Origin: Plazaster borealis
Taxonomy: Eukaryota; Echinodermata; Asteroidea; Forcipulatida; Labidiasteridae
Assembly: GCA_021014325.1 (NCBI GenBank)
Contig: CM037472.1
Coordinates: 23,359,063-23,423,062 of the forward strand
DNA: 64,000 nucleotides
Direction: 5' to 3'
The notes beneath the pieces are model-generated. The model had not been told where the DNA came from, did no database searches, and saw nothing but the letters and a program-made list of their open reading frames with translations. Positions 41,715-55,127 of this stretch are shown here, one piece after another. Each line of letters starts with the position of its first letter. Positions within the stretch are counted from its first letter, which is position 1. The position numbers and the translations under genes are program-made.

Positions 41715-43585
41715 AAAAAAACCAATTACACCGAATCACAATTTATATTCCACCCTCGGGTGATAGTCAGACAAGCTTCTGCAACCCCCCCCCCCCCAGC
41801 ACCCATTTCTACTACCCTTCATGCAATGCCAATGCCACCTATAAAAGCCAAAATGTGAAGACCAAGTCACGCCTCTAGCCGATACTCTTTTATCCATTTC
41901 AGAGGGTCCGTAATGATATTCGCCCAGCAGTGCCATCAAGGCCACCTGTCTCCATACAAATAACTATGACTCCAAAATGGTCTAAATTTCATTTGAATTC
42001 CTTTAGCATCTAAAAATAAAACTCTGTTCCATCCGCGTGTTTGGCCTCGCCAGGGGCCTGCCTGGTAATAGAATTGTCACCCCACAGTTCAGAGTCATAA
42101 GTTGAGCCTGGGTTTTCCCTTTTTCCCCCCATTTATTGTGAAATGCAAAAAGTAGAGAGGTGAAAAATCATGTGGTAGCGTGTCTTATTTGTTTTACCTA
42201 GATACATATTTTATGATGTTATTTTGGCAAGTAGCCTGAACGAAAAGGTTGGAGCTTGGCGAAATGAAATCAAGAAATATTTCAGTGTCTTTTATTATTT
42301 TAGTGTTTTGATATGGAATGTCAGAATGCAATCTTCCTGTTTGTTGTAAAACTCTTCACAAAAGTCCCTGTTTTATTACAATTTACTGCATTTATGTTTA
42401 TTTGATTGTCTATCAATAAATAAATTTGAATTCCTTTGTTTTCGTTTAGTTTGATACAAGTCTCATGACACTTGTTTATGTATGGCAGTTTCCCCTTTAA
42501 TACAACTTTGTCCCAAAACTGGTGTTTACTAAGGCTAGAATTTCAGCATTTTCAAATAAGTACGTACTTACTTTCAAATGCTTACCTTCAAATAAGTACG
42601 GTATCGAAATCTTAACCGAAAAATACGAATGACTCTAAGAAATGACCTGACCACTAGAAGAGCATCATCAAGGAAAATCTTAACGAAATATCTCAAAATT
42701 ATAAACCAGTATAGTTTGTAGCACGTCATAATTTTACAAGCATAATCACCACTACGTACAAAGCCCAACCGTTGCATGGTTTTTCTTTACTCTTAAATTT
42801 TAATCAAATTTTCTCTGCACAATACTTTTTAAAACCAAGGCTATATAGTTCCTCTTAACTTAATTCAGATGATTGGAAGAATTCCATTCTTCCCCAGAAA
42901 GGTTTTACCTTATCATGCAGAGGTAAAATTAAAAGCCATTGAGGTGCCGTCATTGACACGGCAAGACACTGGTGTGGTATGATCGTAGGTGAGCACATTT
43001 TGATATCAGTCCAACAAAATGTGCTTCCATGATTAAGAAGATCTTTCATTTGAGTCTTCAGAAAGTGTCCAAGTTACTGTATTATATATATCCCTGAATG
43101 GTGACCCAAGTCCATATACAATCTTGACGGCCACTATGATTGGAAAAGGCTAACTTGCAAGAGGTCGCTTTAGTCGTGGTGAAGTTATTATTATTTTTGT
43201 AAACACATCTTTAATAAGTCCATCATCTTGAATTTAATTCCCGGTCAGTTCTCACACACCATGGGTGTCTCATATTTCATATTTGAGAATCTCCCCGTCA
43301 TAGACAGGAAACATTTATTTCATACTGACTCAACAATAAGATGCATACATTGTAGAAAAGCAAATAATTAATCAATACAAATGTGTATCACACTATATGA
43401 TTTAACTGAAAATTTATGTACATGAGTCAATATGTAGGAAGAAAGTGAAGCAAACAATGTTACTTTTGTTCTTTTCCCTATTTGACAGACAAAACAGACA
43501 CAAACGTATACACAAGCTGACAGCTAAGACCAAACAAACATATCCGATTAAAAACAAAACAAAAACAAATTAGATTATGATGGCA
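41715..43585. other. Intergenic, no gene recognised
   Basis: Contains a C run (41786-41798), AT-rich stretches and incidental open frames under 72 codons. The stretch 43200-43585 probably includes the 3' end of the LINE fragment, but I cannot define its boundary. Confidence 0.35.
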
Positions 43586-44669
43586 TTACAGATATGTATC
43601 TAACAAGTAATGTTTAAGTTTTCTTGAAAATGTACTAATTGTAGCAGGTTGCTTAAAATTTATGGGAAGACTATTCCAATATTCTGTTCCTCGTTGCACA
43701 ACACTATTTTTGTGAATGGAAGTTCTATTATAGTTGACATACAAATCCCCCTTTAATGCTTTACGAGTGCCATAAGAATGTATCGATGAAGCTAAAGTAA
43801 ACATTTCATTAAAGCTGTTGGGTAAGAGGCCATAATTGTACTTGGATATGAATTTACCCAAGTTCAGACGATACAGGTCATTAAATTTGAGCACTTTAAG
43901 TTTGGCAAATATAGGAGCTGAATGAGATAGATAGTTGGCTTTTGTGATAATTCGAACGGCTTTCTTTTGCAAAAGTAAAAGTTTGTTACATAGTGCCTTT
44001 CCGTGACCCCAGGATAATATTGCGTAATTTAAATATGAGACGATGAATGCATTGTATAATGTTAACATAATTTTTTGCGATAGAAAGAATTTCAATCTAT
44101 TCATAATACCAACATTTTTTGAGATTTTGGTAGTTAAAACATCTATGTGTTTTTTCCAAGACAAGTTCTCATCAATATAAATACCTAAAAATTTACAACT
44201 CTTTGTTTGGTTGAGAACACTGTCATTTAAACAGAGAGGTACATGGCGCACATATTTCTTTTGCCTGGCACAAAAAATTATATAGTTTGTTTTAAGAGCA
44301 TTAATTGACAGTTTATTTGCTAGAAGCCAGTTACTTATTTTAACAAGCTCTACGTTAAGGTTTTGTATAGCTATGTCAACATTGTGGTGATTATATAAAA
44401 GGCTTGTATCATCTGCAAACATACAGAAAGAGATCAAACTAGACGAATTACAAATATCATTTATATAGATAATGAACAATAGAGGACCTAACACAGAACC
44501 TTGAGGAACTCCACAAGAAATATATTTATCGGATGATTGTTTAGAATTATACGAAACAAATTGCTTTCTATGTGTTAGGTAGCTCTTAAACCATTCCAGG
44601 GCCAACCCACGAATTCCAATATTCTCTAACTTAGTAATAAGAATGTCATGGTTAACAGTGTCGAAAGCC
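43586..44669 (-). mobile_element. 5'-truncated non-LTR retrotransposon (LINE) reverse-transcriptase fragment
   Basis: One open minus-strand frame covers the C-terminal two-thirds of a Jockey/CR1-like reverse transcriptase. It starts within motif A (AFDTVNHDIL), then GVPQGSVLGPLLFIIYINDI (motif B), FADDTSLL (motif C, catalytic DD), LSINALKTNYIIF, GIYIDENLSWKKHI and the typical C-terminal TEYWNSLPINFK region, ending DTYL, stop at 43586. Homology stops abruptly at ~44669. The residues before AFD are not the usual LDLSK, so the first catalytic Asp and the endonuclease are missing. The frame itself continues to 44737 through unrelated CpG-rich DNA. The fragment is inactive but has no internal stop, so the insertion may be young. 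Confidence 0.9.
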
Positions 44670-46960
44670 TGGTGACCCCCGGCGGCATCGCTCCACACTG
44701 CCCCCGTTGCCGTACTCTTGTGCAACAGCTTCACCAAATTGGAGTAGGAGGAGGATATCTGTTTATATTAGTTACATAAATCAATTCACTAAGATATGTA
44801 TTTCTTGTGACGTAACATGTCATACTTCTGAAACCAATCCTATGCCTAGCGTTTTTAAAAGGAAAAATACTCAAATGACAAACCCGATCCGGTGTTTTCA
44901 TTGTGTTTTTTAATTAAGATTTAATATTTTTGTGAAAACATTTGTTTCCAAGCGTTTATATTTCTTTAAACACGCCATACAAACAGCATGTGGACATTTT
45001 ATTCAAACAAATAAGGTTCTAGACTTTTCGAGAAAACGGAATGACCATAATTTACGTGCGATTTTTACTTCATGCAGCAAATCGAAACAAAAACTGAGTA
45101 TTTCGGGCCGATTTGTCTCGCGAAATGTGATATTTCGGAGGGAACTTATCCTCAGGACAATTGGTTCTGGTATCGATTTTGTCAGAAGTCAATTTCAAGA
45201 TGAAAACCCGTCAATTAATTTGTATCGATTAATAGCAATCATAAGTCTACATATCACTGCAAAAACTGGGTGTTAAAATTGACACCACTGATGTTGTCAC
45301 ATATAGATACCGAAGAGAGAATCAAAATTAACATCTTCAGGTATGATATTCTTCCTACTTTAGTCTGATTTCCGATTTTGTTGCTCTTGGAAAAATCTTT
45401 TAAAAATATGATTAAGTAGCTTGAAATGTCCATTAAAGCCTACACAATGTGTACATGGAGGTCAGCCCTTGTAGGCCTACTCGATAAAATATTTCTACTT
45501 TATTTCAAGAACCAAATATCATGCCTGCATCTTAGGGTGTTAAAATAACACCAATGTAATTGTGTTGGCAGAAATTGGTGTTATTTCGACACCCTATCGT
45601 GATTTTCTTTTTTTACTGACTTGTATACTGACTATACTATTTCCAAGGAAGTTTTGAGGGTTGGGATGGGGTGGGGCAGGGAATGCTATAAATCTGAAAA
45701 ACCTCGAGTCAAGTGGGTGAAACATAGGGCCTATTTATTGGAACGACTTTCTCCACTCGGATACTTGGGCAATTTTATCAAGGATATCTTCGTGTTATTG
45801 TGCCAGTGCCACCACGTTCGCCAGTGGCGTGTTCTTGGTGGTAGTATTGATGATGCAGCTCCACCGGTTCATAATCGGAGGAACTCGGGGTTGAAGTGCG
45901 AGGTCAGTCACACTGCCGTATTGTAATATAAGCGAGTAGTTTCTCGCAGATTATATGCTGTTGGAGAGAGGTTATTGCTACAGTGCTAATACTATACTTG
46001 ATTTCTAATTGAACCGGGTAATATCTTTATGATAATGCTACTGCCAGAGCAGAAGACTGATGAATTACCGTATTCAACAAGTCAGACATTATTGCAATAG
46101 ATGGCCAGGCCAATCTGTGGGCGGCCAGGTATGTCCAACACCTGGCCTAGGTATGTCTGTTGTGCAGAGCCGACACAAATGATGCTGGACATTGTTACAA
46201 ATTAATAATGGCAGGCCACCAGTCGGGTCATCGTGTTTTTGTTTCAGGTAGGGTCGCTCATTTTGGAAGTATGGCTCTGCCGGTTTCAGGGTCTTCAAAA
46301 CACCCCGAGTTTTTGCCGCAAAGTGGGAGAGGAGTCGGCATCTTTAAAGTTGGATTCCGGGGGGGGGGGGGTATTTTTGGACAGTTCGGATTGAAAACTG
46401 ATGATTTCATCTGACCGTGTGTGAGACCTAATTAGCTTTTGTAGGAATTCCTGTAATGACCAAGTGTCTGTTAATACCCTCTCCCTGTGTTTTTTAATTG
46501 GCTTTTTACTGGCTGGGTGATTTGGGTGACGGGGGCAGGGAGGGGGGATGTTGCTATGTCCGCTGTGTCGTCAGTCTAGAAGTCCGTCGTCAGGATATTG
46601 TGGATGAATTCATATAAAGGTCTACGGGCCCAAGGTCTCCGAGAGGCTGAAGGCAGGAGCGAATCTTAAAAACCGAACAAATTGTTGATGTAGCGTACGG
46701 AACTATATTACGTTACGGAGTAAAACTGAATGATATTTGTGAGGATATTTATGCCCTCCAAATGGGCACATATTGCCCTCCTTGGTTGGTTGAATTCGAT
46801 TTGCATATGCATCGTGAACCTGGATGGATACGTGCTAAGAGAAGTAACAAGCTTAAAATGTTAAAGATGCTCAATTCTCTCATTGCATCAAATTTACCAG
46901 GGGAAAAAAAAAAACATTTTTAATTTAACGTCAATGTGATTGTTGTGTATTGCTTTACCA
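44670..46960. other. Intergenic, no gene recognised
   Basis: Open frames of 114 and 101 codons (44932-45276, 45621-45926) lack recognisable domains or splice context. A small TIR element is noted separately. A G run occurs at 46359-46371. Confidence 0.35.
45534..45595. repeat. 62-bp hairpin (short TIR element)
   Basis: AGGGTGTTAAAATAACACCA... to ...TTGGTGTTATTTCGACACCC + T. A half-copy (GGGTGTTAAAATTGACACC) is at ~45269. Confidence 0.7.
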
Positions 46961-47153
46961 GGGCCCAATTTCAAAGAGCTGCTTAAGCAGAACATATTTT
47001 TTAATAAATTTCTGCTAAGCAACAATAAGCAGGGTACCAGTCACAGATGCTACATGTGAGATGGTGTTTTAGATGGTAACCTTTTTCTGGTAAGCATAAT
47101 TTCGTTGTGCTTAGCTAATATTTGTGCTTAAGCAGCTCTACGAAACTGGGCAC
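46961..47153. repeat. TIR element family B, copy
   Basis: GGGCCCAATTTCAAAGAGCT... to ...GCAGCTCTACGAAACTGGGC. Intergenic. Confidence 0.8.
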
Positions 47154-47634
47154 AGATTCTGACTATGAGCTATCTCACACACACAAATAATCTCGTGGAA
47201 AAAAGGTATAGGCCTATTATTATACTCGGAGAGAGCGTCTAAACTTCCTTAAAAAAGGTAAAGCCGTTATAGTTGAAGTTGTCGTCCCTAATTGAAACTG
47301 TTATATTCATTGTGCATTGTTCTTTTATTAGTCGCACTCGTTTTATTTAAGAAGTATGCTCTGCGTAGTATAGGAGATCGTGCATCTTTAAGCCTATCTC
47401 AATACGATGACAGAATCCATAACGCCATACAAAGTGAACCAGTACACACACACTGTGTGATGACACCTTGCTCAGATAGTGACACTAACTAGGTTTGACT
47501 GGCAGTGCTGACTCGCGCCTGCTGTCAGTAATTAAGTTATCATAACAAATAGTCTGGACGCGGGACCCCGCCTACGCAATTAGCCCAGGACCACAGTAAA
47601 AAAAAGTGACTAGACTGAAGTTTTCCTTTTTCTT

Positions 47635-48060
47635 TTGATGGAGAGGGTCCTGACTAGCCGGCTACAGTTGGGGAGGGGTTGTCGCCCGCAAATTGGTTAC
47701 CCTGCTGCGTCTGTTGACATAGATGGCACCGGGAACCTCGTGAGCGAGCCTTGGACCATGGGTATAGCTGAGTGCTTATTACCAGCAAGGATCCTCCTCG
47801 TTATCAGCAGCCCACCCCCACTTGGGGTTGAGGCCCGACCCAAGGAAAAACCCACCAAGAAAAAAAAGTTGCGATGGCGTACGGTTTGCTTCTTTGACAG
47901 TTTCTTGTCTCCCGCGCTTCTTTCGACTGTTCGAGATGGAATTGATGTCCTTGCAGCCAGAGGGTTGACTTTGGTTGTTGGCATGGAACGCATTACATCT
48001 GGCGTGATTTTGTGACCTCCTTCGGCCGTTGTACCCAGCGCAGAGGACGGCCGAAGTTTG
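47635..48060. other. CpG-rich block open in several frames, unrecognised
   Basis: Stop-poor, GC-richer sequence with a 126-codon plus-strand frame and 129- and 132-codon minus-strand frames overlapping it. The plus frame has a KEKPTKKKKLRWR basic run. No family is recognised. A hairpin with perfect 10-bp arms (CTTCGGCCGT at 48020, ACGGCCGAAG at 48047) lies near its end. It could be a diverged mobile-element fragment or a CpG island. Confidence 0.35.
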
Positions 48061-49319
48061 CCTGACCTCTGGTAACACACACACACACGGTTGTGGCCGA
48101 TTTTTATTTATTAAAAAATTACTTTGAAGTGGGAATTCAACACCCCAATACATCCCAGCGCCGTTTATTGACGACACATGGGGGCATTTTTATTTAATTT
48201 GAAAACAGCTTCGCTACAAGGGACCATGGACGGAGTGAGTGTTTTTGCGTCTGTACCAATGCCACGGTTGCCCTTTTTAAAATTTAAAACCTTGATTTAC
48301 TTTCAGATGTAACTAGCACTTAATGAGTTATTTATTGTCAACATATGAAACTCAATTTCCCCGTGAACCAGATCAATCTGCTATGAACTATCACATCATT
48401 TCTGTCGAGGCCCTACCCCAAACGTCACCACTTGAACCATTTAACGATAGGTGATGGGGGAAAACAAACGACCAATGGCTGATGGCCTTGCCGCCCAAAA
48501 CACTCTCAAATGTCACTATCAATCGTTAATCACGAAACTATCTAAGGGAAAACACTGATGAGTTTACAAAATACCAATACCGGAATATTCCAGACAGGAA
48601 AAACCCAATTGAAACTATTGCAATCATCTTTTTGGGTTATTGGAAATACACGCATCCTCATTGTCAATATTCACTTTTGTGGATTTGATTTCATGCTCTT
48701 TGTATATCGACGGTATGTACCGGTACTACAATGTCGTATCTGGAAGTTTTTTTGTATCTTCCAGTATTTCATATACAGAAGACTTCATACAGCATTTGAC
48801 CCAATAATGATTCCCTTTCTCTCAAACGGCACTAGGCCATATTAGAACAGCAATATTTCGCGCAGAATTGTTGTATAGCAATCTTCCTTGGTACTTTTTT
48901 TCAACCACAAGTGTACGGAGGCCCAGAGTGACCAAAAGAACTATCTAATTAGCAGTATATGAGAGTCCTTGTCACCTTTCAATCACGAGTAATTACAGAT
49001 AGACCACACATCACGGCACTTTCTGGACTGAATACCATCGACTCGTCCGGCCGATAAAGAAGCGATTGGACCTGTCAGTTATTAGGTCTGGCCATTTAAC
49101 ATGAGGCCGTAGAGTACTATGAGGTGATGGTTGACGTACCGTATGGCTCGGATCTCAACACTTTTGAGGGTTGTAGGTATGTCAGCGTCAACACGCCGAC
49201 CAAAACGCAAATTTGGAGGTTGGCCGGTTCCTTGCTCTATGGTTAAACCGTGGTTAAACCAACCACCCATTGGACTCGATTAAATTACCTGGGTGAAATT
49301 TTCCTGGGTTGTTCGCACT
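48061..49319. other. Intergenic, no gene recognised
   Basis: Short (CA)n at 48075-48090. A 95-codon open frame (48558-48845) has no features supporting translation. Confidence 0.35.
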
Positions 49320-49509
49320 GGGCCCAATTTCGTAGAGCTGCTTAAGCACAAAAAGTAGCTAAGCACAACAAAATTATGCTTACCAAAATTTGGTTACCAG
49401 CCAAAATGCAATTTCTCATGTACAATCTGTGACTGGTATCCTGCTAATTTTTGCTTAGCAGAAACTTTTTAAGCAATACTTTCTGCTTAAGCAGCTCTAT
49501 GAAATTGAG
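49320..49509. repeat. TIR element family B, copy
   Basis: GGGCCCAATTTCGTAGAGCT... to ...GCAGCTCTATGAAATTGAGC. Intergenic. Confidence 0.8.
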
Positions 49510-50730
49510 CAACGGACCTAAAATGGTCAAGTTACCCATTTACTCGTCCAAAGCGAATTATACCACGATTATACAAATAGATATAGTCAAAATACGTGAC
49601 CCTAAGGCCTGTGCTTTCAGCAGGTTTTCGTTGGTATCTCTGTAAGGTGTTAGATTTTAAGACAGGTAAAGTGATGCGACAAAATGTAAAACTATAAAAA
49701 AAAATAAAAGGGGGAAAAACACCTTTGTATGTTAGAAGTCCTAATGTAGGTCTATATAGACAACAGGACAGAACAGCTTCATCGGAAAAACCATCTGATT
49801 GAAGGCTAGTATAAGTACGGGCTATATGCTCCTAATATCATACCGGCAACAGGGGCTGAGTAATTTAGGGTAAATATCAAGCGGTGTTGATGAAATAATT
49901 AATCAACTTAAAGCCGTATTACCAATTCCAAGCTTGACTGCATTTTTGGGACAGCTCCGACTAAGCCGGCTCCCAAACGCGGACCGAACGGCCCGTCCCG
50001 CCCGCTCGCAGTCCAATGGGGACATGCTCGGCGGTGGCAGGACCGCTTGACTCTCGTCTCTAATCTCCTTACGGGAAATTTACATTATTAAAGTCAAGTT
50101 AAACCCTTACCATAACATGCTTTATGGGTTTAATTATGTTCGTTCAAGGCACCGTTAACGACTTGCGATCCGGAAAAATGTCAGAAAACAACAGCTATTT
50201 TCGTACTTTGGTGCCCGTGTGCATGGGGCTTTACATTTTCAATGTACATGTACTATTTGATTCCAGCATTAATCGTATTAGCATTACACTTTCCAGGAAT
50301 TAATATCCTTCTTTATACCGGTTTGACGAATTTTAAGAAGCCACAAATGTGTGGAGGTTGATTATAGCATGGAGGAATGAACTTGGAATGATAATGTGCA
50401 TTAAACTATGCAGCTTAGATATACTTATGAGTGAACATTATATTGACACAAATTTATTTTTAAAATTACGACCGTGTATAATTTATTTAATCGTCGCTTT
50501 AACTAATGCACACAAAAGTAGCCCAAACTTTTGTTATTGACAACCTTGTTTTCTTACTTTCAATCAGCTTAGTTTGTTTGTAACATCTTTTGTTTCAGTA
50601 CATGAAGGGGATCTACAAATTCAGCACACCGTTTCGGTGGCCTTTCTAAAGCAATAGGTCTGGGGGAGGACTGAGCACTGGGCCATCTAGCACTGTCGCT
50701 GGACAAGAGACCTTTTAGGCCAAAGCATCA

Positions 50731-50928
50731 GGGCCCAGATTCATAAAGCATGTAAGCACAAAAACTTGCTAAGCACAACAAACTCTTGCTTAAGAAAGAT
50801 AGGTTACCAGCCAAAATACCATACAGTTACCATTGCTGTGACTGGTACCCCACTCATTTCTTGCTTAGCAATAACAATTTTGCTGAGCAGAATTTTCTGC
50901 TAAACAGCTAAATTATAAAAATTGGGCA
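50731..50928. repeat. TIR element family B, copy
   Basis: GGGCCCAGATTCATAAAGCA... to ...CTAAATTATAAAAATTGGGC, diverged. A family C piece abuts it on the right. Confidence 0.7.
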
Positions 50929-50929
50929 C

Positions 50930-51032
50930 TGGGCCCAATATCATGGAACTGCCTACCGTGTAATTCTGCACTTCCGGAGCCTTACCGCGCTTTACAGGCA
51001 GAATTCCCAGGTAAGCAGTGAAAGAAAATGAG
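50930..51032. repeat. TIR element family C, short copy
   Basis: GGGCCCAATATCATGGAACT, TGTAATTCTGCACTTCCGGA, CAGGCAGAATTCCCAGGTAA, ending GAGCCCA. Confidence 0.6.
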
Positions 51033-52991
51033 CCCAGGCCTAGCATTGTGTCCGGGCAATGGTCTAAAATACTGACCAATAGGCCTAGCCTAGACCAAGG
51101 CGTGGCTTTTGTCCGGTCAAGACTGCTGTCGTCCTGTAATAGTATTTGTAAAACATTTTGCCAATTTTTACTGAAACATCTGAAGAAAAATAATACTGAA
51201 AGCACTAATGAAATAACAATCGGGGTTCAGTGAGTTCAGTTGCCTGATGGCCTTCAGAATACGGAGGAAAATTTGTGATAAATGTTGCAGTTTTCAGTCA
51301 TAGATTTGTGTCAGGATTCTCCTAGGGAAGCCATACCAAGATATAAACAAACATTTTAAGATGATGAAAAAACAAACCTTAAAATGGAAATTGGTTTATT
51401 GATATTTTGGCTTCATTTTTGTGTGTAATAGTTTCCCTTCGTTCTATCTTGGATTACAACCGAAACGTGATTTCAACAAAGCAAAGTGGGCCTGTCAGCA
51501 GATCTTGATATTAATAATTACCGAGCCCTGCACATGTAACGATGAATGGTATTAAAACAAGTCAACGATTCATAGCCAATACCGGTACCAAGTCACCACA
51601 AGATGCTACTGTATGCACACGCATTCATCAATAATTCAGTTGTGCGTCCATTGCAGCCAAAATTAGATTTATTATACCCCACCCTCCAACTTCCTTAGAC
51701 ATCCTTTCGTACGACTTAAACTAATTTTCAAGTTTTCAATCATTGTCTACTTACAACCTGGCGCAGTATCAGGAAACACGCAAGGCGGACTGCGGATTGA
51801 CTCAAACTAAATGAGGCACGGTCAGTCCCAGTCACGGCCCTGCTTTGATAGTCAATTTACTCAAATTGAAGAAATAACAGTAATTGTTGAGAGGCCTTGC
51901 CGGTTCATTGTTTGCTGATTGTGAATCAACCATTCCCTTCCTCTGCGGACATCTTTAAGTCAATTTCAACAATTTGCGAGGAGGACCTTCAATACAATAA
52001 AACGTGTATTAAATACAAATGACAAATGCGTCGTTTTTTTGTATTAATAAAAAAACGTTGAGAGTCAAAACTTTGTATTAAATACAAGTGACAAATAACT
52101 TCAGGTATAGAATTTGATCGTGGACAAAAACAACTTGTATTTTAATATGCATATGTCAAGTACTTCTGTTTGAATTAAATGCAGACAATGAAAAATAATC
52201 AAATAGTTTGAATAGCCAGTACTTCGATTTTAATTATATCGAGTTGAAAATCAAATAAATAGGTCGAACGAAGAAAACCAGCGGTTTGACAACGAGCAAT
52301 TTACTTTAACACGTCTTTTGACTAAAAAATATCAAAACACCTATAACGGTTTTAATCATGAAAATGCTTATTTAATTATAAATTTGATAATATCATTATT
52401 CATTACACCTTGATAATTTTGGGGCCAAGTTTTGTTATTGGTTAAATTAATTTGATTAAAGGCAAGCACATCGGCGTTCTTTACCAACCATACACGGTGT
52501 CGTATGCCACCATAACTGTCAACAAGGTCTTTATTCTAGTGCATTCAGTGGATTTTCTATCATTTGAAAGTTTAAAAGATGACAGCACAAAAATGTGTTG
52601 GTTTTCGTTCGACATCGACACAAGGTTAATTATTTAAAGACCAAGGTTGGATAAGAGTCATGGTTGTATGTAAATAATGGCCGTAGGCCTATACCTCTCT
52701 CCCCCCTTCTGGCTTATTGCCACCCCTCCCTTACTCTTCTGTTTTTAAATAATGCGCGGAACGATCGTATCATTTTACGATTTCATCAGCTATATTCATT
52801 AATCTCAGTGTTCTGCACACAAAATAAAATACCTTGTGAAACATTTCACTCTTTGCTGTACGAGTGATACGGTACACGAGGATAAGGTTATCAATTTAGT
52901 TTTACCCTACATCTTGAAAACTTTCCTATTCAATGGTTGATTACTAATGACCAACCTCCTCTCCCGTTATTTGTGCCTTTATTTGTTTTGC
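51033..52991. other. Intergenic, no gene recognised
   Basis: AT-rich. Contains TGTATTAAATACAAATGACAAA-like motifs at ~52005 and ~52074 and a hairpin (CGTTTTTTTGTATTAATAAA + AAAACG) at ~52032-52058. This lies 3' of Vsx, so cis-regulatory DNA is possible, but none can be shown. Confidence 0.35.
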
Positions 52992-53342
52992 TTAAAGCAA
53001 ACGTACAACATTGGTAATTGTCAAAGACCAGTATCCACACTTGATGTGACCCAACATATACATGAAATAACAAACCTGTGAAAGTTTAAGCTAAATCGGT
53101 TTTCGGAGTCATGAGAAAACAGAGAAAAAAATCTGCTATCTATTTTCACTGTTTTCAAACACCGGATTTTATCACCAGTGATAAAGACTGATTTTTAACT
53201 CATTTCCTAAAAACTATAGCATTTCGAGCAAAACTATTTCAAGGGAAGTTTTCCACCATGACCATCTTTATACCATTTTAATATGCGCAAATCTGTGAAC
53301 ATTTATATGTTCATCCTTACCAGTGTTGTACACACCCTTTAA
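52992..53342. repeat. TIR element family E, copy 2
   Basis: TTAAAGCAAACGTACAACAT... to ...GTGTTGTACACACCCTTTAA. The arms include GGTAATTGTCAAAGACCAGT as in family A. Intergenic. Confidence 0.75.
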
Positions 53343-53556
53343 TGTATTGTTTCTTGTAAAGCACTGTGGTATAAGAGCGCGCTAAATCCCTTTCATTATT
53401 AGCATGTTTACCCTTACATGAGTGATGAGCAATGTCAGTGCTTCCCGAGGCTCGAGGGAAAACCCCAAAACACAAGCTCTCGGGTGGGATTAGAACACGC
53501 GACCCCCGTATTATAGACCAAGTATCTTGACCACTATAGCCAACGAGCGTGTCATG
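53343..53556 (-). mobile_element. tRNA-derived SINE
   Basis: The minus strand begins GTTGGCTATAGTGGTCAAGA (A-box) and continues with GGGTCGCGTGTTCTAATCCC (B-box), then a body ending in AAAGCACTGTGG-type sequence (plus strand CACTGTGGTATAAGAGCGCG). It is sandwiched between family E and F elements. Confidence 0.7.
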
Positions 53557-53567
53557 ATATGGTTGCT

Positions 53568-54022
53568 TTAAAGATAGACTCATTGATTGGTTTTCGTCGA
53601 CGTAATGCTGATTTAAAGGCAATATTATAAAGAAAGATACAATAAAAGTCACATGTAAAAGATTCAGCAGAATACAGTGTCTCTTGCTGGGAAAACAGCG
53701 AGAAACCGCCACGGTATTCTCATCAAGAATGTCGAATCCATCCACGTTTAGCAAGGTGACAGCGGGTACCAACCGCATCTCTGGTCGCAGCATTCGCGAA
53801 CAGACACCATCCCTCAGAAATCTGAGAAACATTCATGCATGAATCGTTTCTCAGATTAAAGTGTTTAGGGGTGAACAATTATCCAAATCCATATTACTTC
53901 GAAGGGAATCTTTTCTCAAAATAGTTGATAGTATCAACACTTACAGTGCTTCTCACTAAGTAAGTTTTTTCTGTCATTAATGTTTGGAGTATATATTAAC
54001 CAATCTATGACCCTACCTTTAA
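53568..54022. repeat. TIR element family F, copy 2
   Basis: TTTAAAGATAGACTCATTGA... to ...ATCTATGACCCTACCTTTAA, ~455 bp, with ACCAACCGCATCTCTGGTCG as in 25227-25674 (opposite orientation). The 171-codon minus-strand frame that crosses it and the adjacent SINE is incidental. Confidence 0.8.
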
Positions 54023-54708
54023 GGACGTTAAAAGGTACAGTTGAACCCTTCTTTATAAAATGAACTGAAACTACGATAAACCAACGGATCTATAGAGACT
54101 AAATCTTGACATTTTCTTCAACACTAACTTGCTTCGGACTGCCGACTACTACTGTGTAATAATAATTCATTTGTTGACTGTAATATATAATATCTGAGGA
54201 TGAAAATGTAGAAATATACATTACCTGTCCGTCCTCCGTAGGTACTGTGTGTGCATTCTGAACAAACATTATTTACATATTTGACAAGTGTTTTTACCGC
54301 TCTTGACACAGTCATAAGCTCACAAATTCTGAGCAATGCAAAAGACTTCTGAACAATGTTCAGAAAAAAAATCTAAAAACACCTGAAAATGTGTCCGTTT
54401 CTGTCCAAATCGTTAGCCGTCGCCAGTACCTAATCCTATATAAGGTGCATCGTGGTAATTTAACTATTTGACGAACCTTCGTGTAGGTGAACACAAACCA
54501 ATGATTTCGCATACTGCACATATCAGAATAACTAACAAATTGAAATATATAAAATGAGTAAAATGTATTTTTGTTGTTTCTTATATACAAAGTCAATATA
54601 CTGTGTTTAAATGCGGATATACAAAATGAAACTGTTATAGAAGAATTTCATAGACACAGTCCACTATACTTCAAAAATATACATATGAATCACAGTATTT
54701 CCTTTCTA

Positions 54709-55127
54709 TTAATGCGGCGTGAATATCTGCGGCGTCTCCTCATGCCCCACGGGTTGCCCGAGGGTTGGAAAGTGACTGTGGTCGCGGTCGTGCAACGAAG
54801 AGTGATCTTCTGGACCAGCTTCTGATTCCGAGGACGAGCTGCTGATACCGGCTTCGTCGTCACCGCTTCGCCGTCCTGACGCGTCGTCGTCCCCGTATGA
54901 CCCTGTCGGTGACAGCCTAGACGGCAAAGTCTGTCCGAGGATCTTCGATGTGTGCTCGATGGCTTTAGCCCGTAGAGACGCTATGCTGTTGGAACGAATT
55001 TTGTCTTTGTCTTCGTAGCAGGGCTGGTCTGACTGAGGGGGTGGGGATGTTGGTTTGTCCTCTTCGCCTGGTTTCAAATCCTTTTCTTTGATCTTTTCGG
55101 CAACTTCGATTGATTTCTTGTGCATAC
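54709..55127 (-). CDS. Vsx: Vsx terminal exon (CVC end, OAR-like motif, acidic tail)
   Basis: Acceptor CATTTAG, phase joined as GGT. Reads [60 protein letters not shown] and ends TPQIFTPH, stop TAA (54709-54711). Confidence 0.95.

Noticed and set aside
47292..47492. 66-codon frame with an N-terminal hydrophobic stretch, signal-anchor-like
   Set aside because: It starts at TTG, not ATG, which is not a credible animal start codon here, and it has no homology or splice support.
53317..53832. 171-codon minus-strand open frame
   Set aside because: It crosses the junction of a family E end, a tRNA-derived SINE and a family F TIR element; the related element at 25227-25674 does not preserve the frame.
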